The position numbers and the translations under genes were made by a program. Below the pieces are notes generated by a model. That model worked only from the letters and a program-made list of their open reading frames with translations. It had not been told where the DNA came from and did no database searches. A stretch of 36,383 nucleotides of DNA from Bacillota bacterium. GTDB lineage: Bacteria > Bacillota > Clostridia > Lachnospirales > Lachnospiraceae. Positions 26,797 to 34,710 of this stretch are shown piece by piece; the first letter of the stretch is position 1; every line of letters starts with the position of its first letter. Location of the stretch: contig JAEZKA010000019.1 of assembly GCA_023436225.1 (NCBI GenBank), positions 1 through 36,383 of the forward strand, in the 5' to 3' direction.

Positions 26797-27006
26797 ATGA
26801 AACATGAAATCTGTAAAGAACGTCCCAATCAGGATACTGAGAATTGTGAAACCTGTGAAAAGCGTGTATGTCGTGTATGCGGATGAACCTGGAACAATGC
26901 CTGCCCAGGAGGGTGCTACTGGGTAGAATTTGATTTATGTATTGAGTGTGTTGGCAAGGAGATTACACTATTCAGCCTTAAATATACCTTTGATTTAGTT
27001 CATTAG
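26797..27006 (+). CDS. Cys-rich mini-protein with an in-frame TGA: candidate selenoprotein or nonsense allele
   Basis: The ATG at 26797 follows AAAGGAG (26781-26787) with good spacing. The frame reads 29 codons, a TGA at 26884-26886, then 39 more codons to TAG at 27004. Around the TGA the reading is VCRVCG-[TGA]-TWNNACPGGCYWVE, followed by DLCIEC. I recall a widespread zinc-finger-like motif of the form CRVCGCT..ACPGGCYWVE.DLC..C, in which the residue after CG is Cys. The TGA thus replaces a Cys codon, and the coding pattern is intact beyond it. Either selenocysteine is inserted (a hairpin sits 22 nt downstream) or TGT/TGC mutated to TGA. No Sec machinery is in the window. It was missed by simple ORF calling because of the stop. 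Confidence 0.6.
26901..26926 (+). promoter_or_regulatory. SECIS-like hairpin downstream of the TGA
   Basis: CTGCCCAG (26901-26908) pairs with CTGGGTAG (26919-26926), 8 bp with one G-U, enclosing a 10-nt loop that begins with G. The loop starts 22 nt after the TGA, within the range I recall for bacterial SECIS elements (about 16-37 nt). Because the same bases encode the conserved CPGGCYW segment, the pairing could be incidental. Confidence 0.4.
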
Positions 27007-27080
27007 GTACACTGAAAACGGTATATTGATCGTTGATAGGTAATTGGAATAAAAAGGTACAAACGACCATTTCATGATGG

Positions 27081-27122
27081 TATAATATAATTATTAATTC
27101 GCTTAGTTATATATGGCGAATT
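27081..27122 (+). promoter_or_regulatory. -10 element and hairpin before the GNAT gene
   Basis: TATAAT lies at 27081-27086 with no convincing -35. It is followed by AATTCGC / GCGAATT (27096-27102 and 27116-27122), a 7-bp hairpin in the leader. Confidence 0.4.
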
Positions 27123-27171
27123 AACGATGTGGTTGTAATATAGTAGTAAATTTTATTTTATGGAGGAAAGT

Positions 27172-27606
27172 ATGATACGAGAAATTAATGAAGAGGATTT
27201 TGATGGTTTAATGAAATTGTATATGCAGCTACATAATAATTCTATGCCAGAAATATCTTCTGAGATTATGCAACTTTGGAATCGAATTATTAATGATAAA
27301 GACCACCATATTATAGTTGCAGAAGAAGATGGGAAGATTGTATCTTCATGTGTATGCTTGATAATTCCCAACCTTACACATAACCAACAACCATATGCTT
27401 TTGTGGAAAATGTAATTACTGATGAAGTATATAGAGGAAAAGGGTTAGCAACAAAATGTCTAAAATATGCAAAAGAAATTGCACTAAAAGAGAATTGTTA
27501 TAAGTTGATGTTGCTTACTGGTTCCAAGAAAGAAAGTACATTAAACTTTTACAGACAAGCAGGTTATAACAGTGAAGATAAAACAGCATTTATACAATGG
27601 ATTTAA
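27172..27606 (+). CDS. GNAT-family N-acetyltransferase
   Basis: 144 aa. The ATG at 27172 is chosen because GGAGG (27162-27166) is just upstream; the ATG at 27160 overlaps that site. The acetyl-CoA motif is present as VITDEVYRGKGLATKCLKYA, and the C-terminal motif is LNFYRQAGY. The substrate is unknown. The gene is more A/T-rich than glyA and its codon choice resembles the next two genes, not the upstream neighbours, so the three may have arrived together. Confidence 0.88.
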   Translation: MIREINEEDFDGLMKLYMQLHNNSMPEISSEIMQLWNRIINDKDHHIIVAEEDGKIVSSCVCLIIPNLTHNQQPYAFVENVITDEVYRGKGLATKCLKYAKEIALKENCYKLMLLTGSKKESTLNFYRQAGYNSEDKTAFIQWI

Positions 27607-27695
27607 TTTGATAAATTTCAACTTGTAGAGATTATTTACTTCGCTTGTTATAGATAACGAACTACACATTATTTATATTTTCTGAGGTGCAAGTT

Positions 27696-28370
27696 ATGAA
27701 TAAACCTATTAAAATGATTGTTACCGACCTCGATGGCACGTTACTAAAGGGCGATAAAACTGTGTCTGACCGTAATAGACTTGCCTTGTCACGATGTCGT
27801 GAGTTAGGTATAAAGGTAATTTTCTCCACTGGTCGTAGCTATCATACAAAAGTGGTATCTAAAGATTGGTTTGATGGCTATGTATGTTGCAATGGAGCAT
27901 ATGCTTATGTAGGCGAGACTGTAGTATACCAACGTAAATTTTCCAAAGAAACCACGAACTATATTTTGAATGCTTGCCATCAGCGATGTATTGAAGCCGA
28001 ACCTCGACAAGATGAAGAAATCTATTTACCTTTTATAAAACCAGGAGATATGGAATATATCAATTCAATACTCCCTGTTGATTTGTACCTAATTACATTA
28101 AGGGAAAATGATGGTCAAATTATGCACAAAGAAGCCACAAAGTCCAAAGCTGTCGAGGCATTGTCACGTTATTGGAAAATAGAACCATTAGAAATAGTCG
28201 CATTTGGCGACGACATAAATGATATGGATATGCTTTCTTGGACAGGTATCGGAGTAGCAATGGGAAATGCGGTGGATGAGGTTTTGAATACTGCTGACGA
28301 GGTTTGCCTAAGTAACGATGATGATGGTATTGCGGTGTGGATAGAAGAAAATATTTTTTCTATCATTTAA
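27696..28370 (+). CDS. HAD-superfamily hydrolase, Cof-type, with shortened cap
   Basis: 224 aa from the ATG at 27696; GAGG at 27684-27687 supports it over the GTG at 27687. HAD motifs are VTDLDGTLL (nucleophile Asp), FSTGR, the motif III Lys in ATKSKAVEAL, and FGDDINDMDML. Cof-type phosphatases usually have about 260-280 residues; here the C2 cap between roughly residues 75 and 145 appears 40 or so residues short, although the frame is intact. It may be an active sugar-phosphate phosphatase with altered specificity or a decaying copy. Confidence 0.85.
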   Translation: MNKPIKMIVTDLDGTLLKGDKTVSDRNRLALSRCRELGIKVIFSTGRSYHTKVVSKDWFDGYVCCNGAYAYVGETVVYQRKFSKETTNYILNACHQRCIEAEPRQDEEIYLPFIKPGDMEYINSILPVDLYLITLRENDGQIMHKEATKSKAVEALSRYWKIEPLEIVAFGDDINDMDMLSWTGIGVAMGNAVDEVLNTADEVCLSNDDDGIAVWIEENIFSII

Positions 28371-28498
28371 GCTTTGGTATCTCAACGTACCGAATAAGCA
28401 TACTACGAAGTTAGTTTGGTTCGTAATCTTTCAACTAAAGCGTCGCAACTGTTAGATAACGTAAAACAAAGGTTATGAATATTATTGGGGGTACGTGC

Positions 28499-29158
28499 AT
28501 GAATAACAATATAGAAACAGTAGAAAAATTATACTCTGAGGAACCTGCAATAATGGATATGCGAGATTATACTAAAAAGAAGTTGAAAATATGGGAAACC
28601 GAAGTAGTTTCTCGTTTTCCAGTTAAATCACGGATTCTTGATATAGGTTGTGGCATGGGTAGAGAAGCGTTTTGCTTGTATGACAGGGGATTTAGAATTA
28701 CGGCTATTGACATTTCTGAAAAGGTTATAGAACCTGCAAAGCAATTTGCTTTAGAAAGTAAACGAGATATTGAGTTCTTGTTAACCAATGGATTAGACTT
28801 ACCGTTTGAAAGTAATACTTTTGATATTGTTATAATGTGGTCACAGACTTTCGGCCTTTTTTACGAGAAGGAGAATAAGCTACATATTTTAAAAGAATGT
28901 AGTCGAGTTTTAAAAAATCATGGAATACTTAGTTTTTCTGGGCATGATAAGGAGTTTTTGGAAGCAAAATATTCACAATATCTTATTGGTAATAAGTTCT
29001 ATCCCTATGTGGATACGGATTGTTATTGGGAAGCATTTACCACTAATGAAATGATAGATTTGGTTCAAAAGATAGGATTTTCAGATGTAGAATGTACAAG
29101 GGGCATAGTTTATAAAGAAGAAGATGGTCCGATACTACATTGTGTTTGCAGAAAATGA
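28499..29158 (+). CDS. Class I SAM-dependent methyltransferase
   Basis: 219 aa from the ATG at 28499 (GGGGGT six nt upstream); the ATG at 28475 has a poorer site. The SAM-binding motif I is RILDIGCGMGREAF (around residue 45), motif II acidic residue follows in ITAIDIS, and the FDIVIMWSQTF segment forms the next strand. The substrate is unknown; the fold resembles small-molecule or ubiquinone-type methyltransferases. It is the last gene of the GNAT-HAD-methyltransferase set and converges on the minus-strand pair beyond. The 210 bp after it holds no gene; a weak GGAAAAC/GTTTTTC repeat near 29234-29263 could be its terminator. Confidence 0.87.
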   Translation: MNNNIETVEKLYSEEPAIMDMRDYTKKKLKIWETEVVSRFPVKSRILDIGCGMGREAFCLYDRGFRITAIDISEKVIEPAKQFALESKRDIEFLLTNGLDLPFESNTFDIVIMWSQTFGLFYEKENKLHILKECSRVLKNHGILSFSGHDKEFLEAKYSQYLIGNKFYPYVDTDCYWEAFTTNEMIDLVQKIGFSDVECTRGIVYKEEDGPILHCVCRK

Positions 29159-29368
29159 GCTGAATGAAGATCTCATCCTTATACAAATATAAATATCTAA
29201 CAGAGCTTTTGAACTAAATAAGAAGGGGTTATTGGAAAACGTAAGCTAATGTTTTTCTTTCCTTGATTTATACCATACGATTTGCAACGGCCCCCTTGTC
29301 AGCTATGCTAACTAACACTTTTACTTAATAACATTGGCTTAGAAACAATTACTAAACTACACGATTAA

Positions 29369-29545
29369 TTATTCAACAACGTCGAAGAAGCCTTCTTCCA
29401 TCATCTTTCTAAAAGTCAAAGTTCCAAAAATAATTCCTACAATCAGTACTGCAGCTACGCTTACATACTTAACGATTTTACTTACTTCCACTGTTACTTT
29501 AACATCGCAGCCTTCGCCGCTTTGGCAGCAATCCTTCATTGACAT
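29369..29545 (-). CDS. 58-aa single-pass membrane protein with N-terminal cysteines
   Basis: 58 aa on the minus strand, from an ATG at 29545 with AAGAAGG 8 nt upstream. The N-terminus MSMKDCCQSGEGC contains three cysteines (6, 7 and 13). A hydrophobic segment of about 18 residues (YVSVAAVLIVGIIFGTLTF) follows, then an acidic C-terminus. The family is not recognised. The Cys cluster could bind metal or be acylated. It lies 60 bp after the LUD gene on the same strand and is probably co-transcribed. It was too short for routine ORF calling. Confidence 0.72.
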   Translation of the reverse strand: MSMKDCCQSGEGCDVKVTVEVSKIVKYVSVAAVLIVGIIFGTLTFRKMMEEGFFDVVE

Positions 29546-29605
29546 AACATCATCCTTCTTTCTTAGTATACTTTATAAGGGCCTTGTAACAAGGCAAAAT
29601 ACAGT

Positions 29606-30244
29606 TTAGAAGCCTAGTTCCTCTCCAACTAGAATAACCTTTATTCTGCCCTGGATACCGGAACGTCTGGTAATGACAATCTGATTACAGATGCAATCAT
29701 CGGCCAGGCAATTGGCACATTTACCTGTCTCAGCACAGGGTGTTTTCTTGCCGAGTCTTACGGTGTTTGGTGGAGTTGCCATATTACGGACTCTTTCGAT
29801 AGCATTATCGACATTAGTGGTAATCTTATTCATACCTGCAATAATAATAACATTCTTTGGTCCGGTGATAAGACAGGCCACACGGTTACCTGAGCCGTCG
29901 ATATTGACCAATTGACCATCCAGTGTGATTGCATTGGTACTCATGAAATAATAATCAGCCGTAACGGTCTTACTATACACCTCAAGCTTTTCTTCCGGAG
30001 TCTTCGCTTTATCGCGATCGTAAATTATGTAATCGGAGGAGGAAGAAATAGACTCTAATAAGCCGATTTCAATTAGCGTCTGGGAACCTCCCCAGGAGAC
30101 GGAGCAACCGGGTGTTAAGAAACGCTTGGCAGTTAACAGTGCATCTTCGGCATTTTCACAATAATAACCTTCAATACCTCTCTTGTTAAATCGGTCAATG
30201 ATGGAATCAGCCAAATTCTCATAGTAAATCTTCTTTGGTGACAT
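29606..30244 (-). CDS. LUD-domain protein (DUF162, LutC/YkgG-like)
   Basis: 212 aa, with GGAGG upstream of the ATG at 30244. The LUD domain covers most of the protein: GCSVSWGGSQTLIEIGLL, a DAxT-like middle, TNAITLDGQLVNIDGSGNR, and VIIIAGMNKIT. Near the C-terminus is a Cys-rich stretch, PCAETGKCANCLADDCICN, that could hold an Fe-S cluster or zinc. LUD proteins in Bacillus take part in lactate oxidation (LutABC), but no LutA or LutB partner is present here, so that role is not inferred. It belongs to the single-gene LUD type common in Clostridia. Confidence 0.86.
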   Translation of the reverse strand: MSPKKIYYENLADSIIDRFNKRGIEGYYCENAEDALLTAKRFLTPGCSVSWGGSQTLIEIGLLESISSSSDYIIYDRDKAKTPEEKLEVYSKTVTADYYFMSTNAITLDGQLVNIDGSGNRVACLITGPKNVIIIAGMNKITTNVDNAIERVRNMATPPNTVRLGKKTPCAETGKCANCLADDCICNQIVITRRSGIQGRIKVILVGEELGF

Positions 30245-30274
30245 AATATTTCCTCCCTCTACATACGATTGTAT

Positions 30275-30385
30275 TTAATAAACAGCTTCCAAATCCTCGG
30301 GGACCTGTGTATGCTCCAATGGATACAGCAAATACAACCCTTGTCCGGCTGTTGCTTGGAAAGTATTCAGTCCCTTCCAACCATC
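30275..30385 (-). pseudogene. Possible remnant reading frame upstream of the LUD gene
   Basis: On the minus strand, 36 codons lie open between TAG (30386-30388) and TAA (30275-30277), reading DGWKGLNTF... to ...VPEDLEAVY. The composition is protein-like but there is no start codon or ribosome site. It may be the tail of a decayed gene or chance. The remainder of 30389-30656 shows nothing recognisable. Confidence 0.2.
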
Positions 30386-30656
30386 CTAAAAATCTGATTT
30401 GAACTATTTACATCTTCTTATAATATATATCCTGATCAAAGCTGACATAGAACGCTATAGCCTTAGTTTTATTTTGAGCGATAGACTTTGGCAAATCACA
30501 GGATGAATTACGATCTGAAAATATCCTTAGTTCCTCCGAACAATTGATGAGGTGGATTTCGATAATTTAATTGTAAACGATAGTATAGGAAGATTCAACA
30601 AAAAATATGAAAACTCACATACAGAATCCTCATATAACCATCAGAACAAGTTTTAT

Positions 30657-30685
30657 TTGTCCAAACATAAAAAATAGGTTATAAT
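30657..30685 (+). promoter_or_regulatory. Promoter upstream of the topB leader
   Basis: TTGTCC (30657-30662), 17-bp spacer, TATAAT (30680-30685). The predicted start near 30691 falls in the outer arm of the inverted repeat that follows, giving topB a leader of about 200 nt. Confidence 0.6.
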
Positions 30686-30870
30686 GTACGGGATAAGCGA
30701 AGGTCGAATACGTTGTATACCTTGCCCGAAAGCTTGCTTTCAGGGCAGGGTATATAACGTATTCGACCGAGCAACGCGAGGAAGGAAGCGAAGCATCCGA
30801 CCTACGCTTATCCCGTACAAGAGAAGGAAAGCAGGAAGCGAAGCATCCGACCTATGCTTATCCCGTACAA
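30685..30870 (+). repeat. Palindromic leader element with direct repeats before topB
   Basis: A 67-nt hairpin spans 30702-30768: 26-bp arms with two G-U pairs, then an inner GAAAG/CTTTC stem. Flanking it, TGTACGGGATAAGCG... (30685-30706) is complementary, with one mismatch, to 30798-30819 and nearly so to 30848-30869. The downstream arm belongs to a 38-bp direct repeat (30783-30820 and 30833-30870, one difference). No T-run follows the hairpin. It looks like an inserted MITE-like element or a structured regulatory leader. Confidence 0.75.
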
Positions 30871-30892
30871 CAATATTGAAAGTTGGTACAAA

Positions 30893-33001
30893 ATGTCTAA
30901 GAGCCTATACATCGCAGAAAAACCTAGTGTAGCAAACGAATTTGCAAAAGCACTGAAAATAACCGGTAAGAAGCAGGATGGATACATCGAATCAGAGAAT
31001 GCCATTGTCACCTGGTGCGTGGGTCATCTGGTTACCATGAGTTATCCAGAAGCCTATGATCCTGCACTCAAAAAATGGAGCATGGAGACTCTTCCCTTCC
31101 TACCAAAGGTATATAAATATGAAATCATCCCAAATGTAAAAAAACAATTCAATATTGTAAAAGAACTCCTCAATCGTAAGGATGTTGATACGATCTATGT
31201 CTGTACTGACTCCGGACGGGAAGGAGAATACATATATCGCCTGGTTGACCAGGCAGCAAAGGTTTCGAACACCAAGGAGAAGAAGCGTGTCTGGATTGAT
31301 TCCCAGACGGAAGAAGAGATATTGCGTGGTATTCGAGAGGCAAAGCCGCTGTCCGCCTACGATCATTTATCCGATGCGGCTTATCTTCGTGCCCAGGAGG
31401 ACTATCTGATGGGCATCAATTTTTCTCGTATACTGACCTTAAAATATGGTAACGAGGTACAGCGATTATTAAGTTCTCAGAAATGGACTGCAATCTCAGT
31501 CGGACGAGTTATGACCTGTGTACTTGGAATGGTAGTAAGGCGTGAAAGAGAAGTTCGGAACTTTGTGAAGACTCCTTTTTACCGTGTTCTCAGCAGCTTA
31601 CAGGTCGAGGATAAGGACTTCATGGCGGAATTTCGTGCAGTAGAGGGATCCAGATATTTTAATTCACCACTGCTTTATAAAGAGAATGGCTTCTCTGAGA
31701 AAACCTCCGCGATCAAGCTGATCTCGGAGCTGGCAGGACCGATACCAGAATTACTGGAGGATGGTAGCTGGGCTGCGAAAGAAGCATCCGAGGGTCAGTC
31801 TGCAAACGGCGAAGATAAGTTATTGGCCGAGGTCATCCAGGTTGAGAAGAAGAAGGAGACGAAGAATCCTCCTCTGCTTTATAACTTGGCAGAGCTTCAG
31901 AACGATTGCTCCCGTTTCTTCAAAATCAGCCCTGATGAGACCTTGAAAATTACCCAGGAGCTTTATGAGAAGAAGCTTGTAACCTATCCGAGAACCGATG
32001 CCAGAGTATTATCAACGGCGGTAGCCAAGGAAATCAATAAGAATATCAAGGGGCTACAGGGACTTGGGCAGTTTAGAGATTTTGCTACTCAGATTATGGA
32101 ACAGGGGACTTATAAGAATATAGCGAAGACACGTTATGTGAATGATAGCCAGATTACAGACCATTATGCAATTATTCCTACAGGACAGGGTTTAAATGCC
32201 CTTGGTTCCTTGTCCCATACAGCAGCCCGGGTATATGAGACGATTGTAAAACGATTCTTGAGCATATTTTACCCTCCGGCTGAATATCGTAAGCTTGGGA
32301 TTACTGCTCAGATCAGGGGAGAGAGCTTCTTTGCATCCTACCGAGCGCTTGAGAAGGAAGGATACCTTAAGGTACTGGGCAACATACCTGATAAGTCGGC
32401 TTCTACTAAGGGAAATTCAGAGGATAAAGAGAAGCAGGAGGATAGTGAGTCATCAGAGGAAGAGAATAACGATCAGGCGTTGCTGCAAAGACTGATGAAC
32501 CTAAAGAAAGGCTCCAAGCTTCCTGTAAAAGCAATCACAATCAAGGAGGGGGAGACGACTCCTCCGAAGAGATACAACTCCGGTGCTTTGATCTTAGCCA
32601 TGGAAAATGCAGGACAGTTGATCGAGGATGAAGAGCTTCGTGCCCAGATCAAAGGAAGTGGAATCGGCACCAGTGCGACTCGTGCAGAGATATTAAATAA
32701 ACTGGTTAATATTACATACTTGAATCTGAATAAAAAGACACAGATTATCACCCCGACACAATTAGGTGAGTTAATCTATGATGTTGTGAATGCATCTATT
32801 AAATCCTTACTGAATGCAGAGCTTACCGCAAGCTGGGAGAAGGGACTTACCTATGTATCTGACGGAAAGATAACTAAGGATGAATATACAGGTAAGCTGG
32901 AGGGCTTTGTGGCACGTATGGTGGATGGTGTTAAGACATTGAATAACCAGTCGTCGTTGTCCAGATATTTCAATGAAATTACTCAATACTATAAGAAATA
33001 A
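30893..33001 (+). CDS. topB: DNA topoisomerase III
   Basis: 702 aa from the ATG at 30893, where the family sequence begins (MSKSLYIAEKPSVANEFAKAL). An in-frame ATG at 30854 lies in the repeat element and adds 13 unlikely residues. No good ribosome site precedes either, a possible effect of the repeat. It is a type IA topoisomerase: Toprim residues are visible in LYIAEKPSVA and CTDSGREGEYIYR, and the active-site Tyr in LVTYPRTDAR (near 364). A charged Ser/Glu-rich linker lies around residues 500-530. There are no C-terminal zinc fingers. Confidence 0.94.
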   Translation: MSKSLYIAEKPSVANEFAKALKITGKKQDGYIESENAIVTWCVGHLVTMSYPEAYDPALKKWSMETLPFLPKVYKYEIIPNVKKQFNIVKELLNRKDVDTIYVCTDSGREGEYIYRLVDQAAKVSNTKEKKRVWIDSQTEEEILRGIREAKPLSAYDHLSDAAYLRAQEDYLMGINFSRILTLKYGNEVQRLLSSQKWTAISVGRVMTCVLGMVVRREREVRNFVKTPFYRVLSSLQVEDKDFMAEFRAVEGSRYFNSPLLYKENGFSEKTSAIKLISELAGPIPELLEDGSWAAKEASEGQSANGEDKLLAEVIQVEKKKETKNPPLLYNLAELQNDCSRFFKISPDETLKITQELYEKKLVTYPRTDARVLSTAVAKEINKNIKGLQGLGQFRDFATQIMEQGTYKNIAKTRYVNDSQITDHYAIIPTGQGLNALGSLSHTAARVYETIVKRFLSIFYPPAEYRKLGITAQIRGESFFASYRALEKEGYLKVLGNIPDKSASTKGNSEDKEKQEDSESSEEENNDQALLQRLMNLKKGSKLPVKAITIKEGETTPPKRYNSGALILAMENAGQLIEDEELRAQIKGSGIGTSATRAEILNKLVNITYLNLNKKTQIITPTQLGELIYDVVNASIKSLLNAELTASWEKGLTYVSDGKITKDEYTGKLEGFVARMVDGVKTLNNQSSLSRYFNEITQYYKK

Positions 33002-33161
33002 AAATATGATAAATTTTCCAAATCTATTGAAAAATTGTGGCTCCTCTTATATGATATACATGAACAGATTAAGTTCAAGATATGAATTAAGTGAGCAATG
33101 TAGTCGGAGATTATGACAGTCTTAGTTGACGGCTTCATAATAAATGATGGGAGGAAATGGT

Positions 33162-33830
33162 ATGTCAGAACATCTTATGATAAAGTCCCTATTTGATTTA
33201 AGAGAAACAATAGCGGCAGATATTTTTACGGGTTGTATCTATCCATGGGAAGTGCTCGGAAGAATTAAAGAGGAGATATATAAAATAGGGTTAGGCTTAT
33301 CGCCGGATGAATATAACCGTATCGGGGAGGATGTATGGATTGCAAAAACAGCGAAGGTAGCTCCAACTGCTTCTATCAGTGGACCGACCATTATCGGTAA
33401 GGATGCGGAGGTCAGACATTGTGCCTATATTCGCGGAAGTGCAATCATTGGAGAGGGTGCCGTTGTCGGCAATTCTACAGAGCTTAAGAATGTAATCCTG
33501 TTCAATAAGGTGCAGGTGCCTCATTATAATTATGTCGGGGATTCGATTCTCGGTTATAAGGCGCATATGGGAGCCGGGTCTATCACCTCGAATGTAAAAT
33601 CCGATAAGACTCTGGTAACAGTGCATGCCGGAGCATTGAAATTAGATACAGGTCTGAAGAAATTCGGTGCAATTCTCGGTGATTATGTGGAGGTAGGTTG
33701 CAACAGTGTGCTCAATCCAGGGACCGTAATCGGACGGAATGCTAATATCTATCCCCTCTCGATGGTTCGCGGTTTTGTACCGGAGGCTTCCATTTACAAA
33801 AAAGCAGGAGAGATTGTTGAAAAGCATTAA
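33162..33830 (+). CDS. GlmU-like left-handed beta-helix protein (sugar nucleotidyl/acyltransferase-related)
   Basis: 222 aa. The ATG at 33162 has GGGAGG (33149-33154) 7 nt upstream and is preferred to the ATG at 33144. After an ~55-residue N-terminal helical part comes a hexapeptide-repeat beta-helix: VWIAKTAKVAPTASI, GPTIIGKDAEV, SAIIGEGAVVGNSTELKN, YVGDSILGYKAHMGAGS. This resembles the C-terminal domain of GlmU-type UDP-GlcNAc pyrophosphorylases, but no N-terminal nucleotidyltransferase domain is present. It likely transfers an acyl or nucleotidyl group to a sugar; the exact substrate is unknown. Confidence 0.85.
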   Translation: MSEHLMIKSLFDLRETIAADIFTGCIYPWEVLGRIKEEIYKIGLGLSPDEYNRIGEDVWIAKTAKVAPTASISGPTIIGKDAEVRHCAYIRGSAIIGEGAVVGNSTELKNVILFNKVQVPHYNYVGDSILGYKAHMGAGSITSNVKSDKTLVTVHAGALKLDTGLKKFGAILGDYVEVGCNSVLNPGTVIGRNANIYPLSMVRGFVPEASIYKKAGEIVEKH

Positions 33831-33854
33831 CACAGAAGTGATGCAGGGTACACA

Positions 33855-33879
33855 AAAAAGCACGCAATGCGTGCTTTTT
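33855..33879 (+). terminator. Intrinsic terminator after the beta-helix gene
   Basis: AAAAAGCACGC / GCGTGCTTTTT, an 11-bp perfect stem with a 3-nt loop. The A and T tracts on both sides allow it to work in either direction. Confidence 0.9.
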
Positions 33880-33924
33880 AAGGTTAAAGCACTGCTCTGC
33901 AATAATTAATGGGGGGATAGGGTT

Positions 33925-34527
33925 ATGAGGATACCAACACGCATCGAAGCGGAAGAATTAGTAAGACTGGCAGAGGAACGTAACCCGGGACTCTGGGGAA
34001 ATCACAGCCGGGTAGCTGCAGAATGTGCCCGAAGAATTGCTGAAAAATGTGAGGGAATGGATTCCGAAGCTGCCTATATCCTGGGTCTGCTGCATGATAT
34101 CGGACGCCACTTTGGAATCAAACATTTGAAGCATGTATGGGACGGATATCAATATATGAACGAACTGGGTTATGAGGATGCAGCAAGGATATGCCTTACC
34201 CATTCCTTCCAATATCAGGACCTTGGTGCTTATTCCGGTAAAGTCGATGTTACAGAGGATATTCAAACGAAATTAGAGGAAAAGCTTATGTCAGTTACAT
34301 ATGACGATTATGACCGTTTAATCCAATTATGTGACTGTCTTGCCATGGCCACCGGAGTCACACTGATAGAGAAGAGAATTGTGGATGTGGCTATCCGTTA
34401 TGGGTTCGCTAAGCATACCATAGATAAATGGAAGGTAATCTTTGATTTAAAGGACTATTTTGAAAGAAAAACCGGCGCCAATATTTATGAGATAGTATCT
34501 GATGATAGAACCTTATGGGGAAAATAA
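33925..34527 (+). CDS. HD-domain phosphohydrolase-like protein
   Basis: 200 aa, with GGGGGG before the ATG. The HD-domain metal ligands are visible in order: GNHSRVAAECAR, the HD pair in LGLLHDIGRHFG, LTHSFQ, and Asp in LCDCLAMA. Members hydrolyse nucleotides or other phosphate esters; the substrate is unknown. The C-terminal third is a helical, charged region. It lies between two hairpins and appears to be its own transcription unit or read-through from the previous gene. Confidence 0.85.
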   Translation: MRIPTRIEAEELVRLAEERNPGLWGNHSRVAAECARRIAEKCEGMDSEAAYILGLLHDIGRHFGIKHLKHVWDGYQYMNELGYEDAARICLTHSFQYQDLGAYSGKVDVTEDIQTKLEEKLMSVTYDDYDRLIQLCDCLAMATGVTLIEKRIVDVAIRYGFAKHTIDKWKVIFDLKDYFERKTGANIYEIVSDDRTLWGK

Positions 34528-34531
34528 GATT

Positions 34532-34577
34532 CTACACGATAGGATAGATAAGCAAGCTTCTCTATCCTATCATGTAG
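34532..34577 (+). terminator. Long stem-loop after the HD gene, no T-run
   Basis: CTACACGATAGGATAGA pairs with TCTATCCTATCATGTAG (one C/A mismatch) around a ~12-nt loop. No T-run follows on the plus strand, so it may be a weak terminator or mRNA stabiliser. Confidence 0.5.
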
Positions 34578-34710
34578 GAAATTTGCTTGGCTGAACTGTA
34601 ATAAAATAATGCAAAAAGGTATAGACTTATTTGGATTTTTATGCGAGAATATGATACGTACACAAGATAAAATTTTAACAAGGATTTACATCTCGATGTT
34701 AGAGTATATC

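Noticed and set aside
27640..28461. Integron gene cassettes
   Set aside because: Only short core-like motifs are seen; paired R/L boxes and an integrase are missing. Kept only as a weak hint in the findings.
30684..30932. 82-codon open frame across the topB leader
   Set aside because: It is the translation of the inverted and direct repeats (repeated Arg/Ser-rich text) and overlaps the real topB start.
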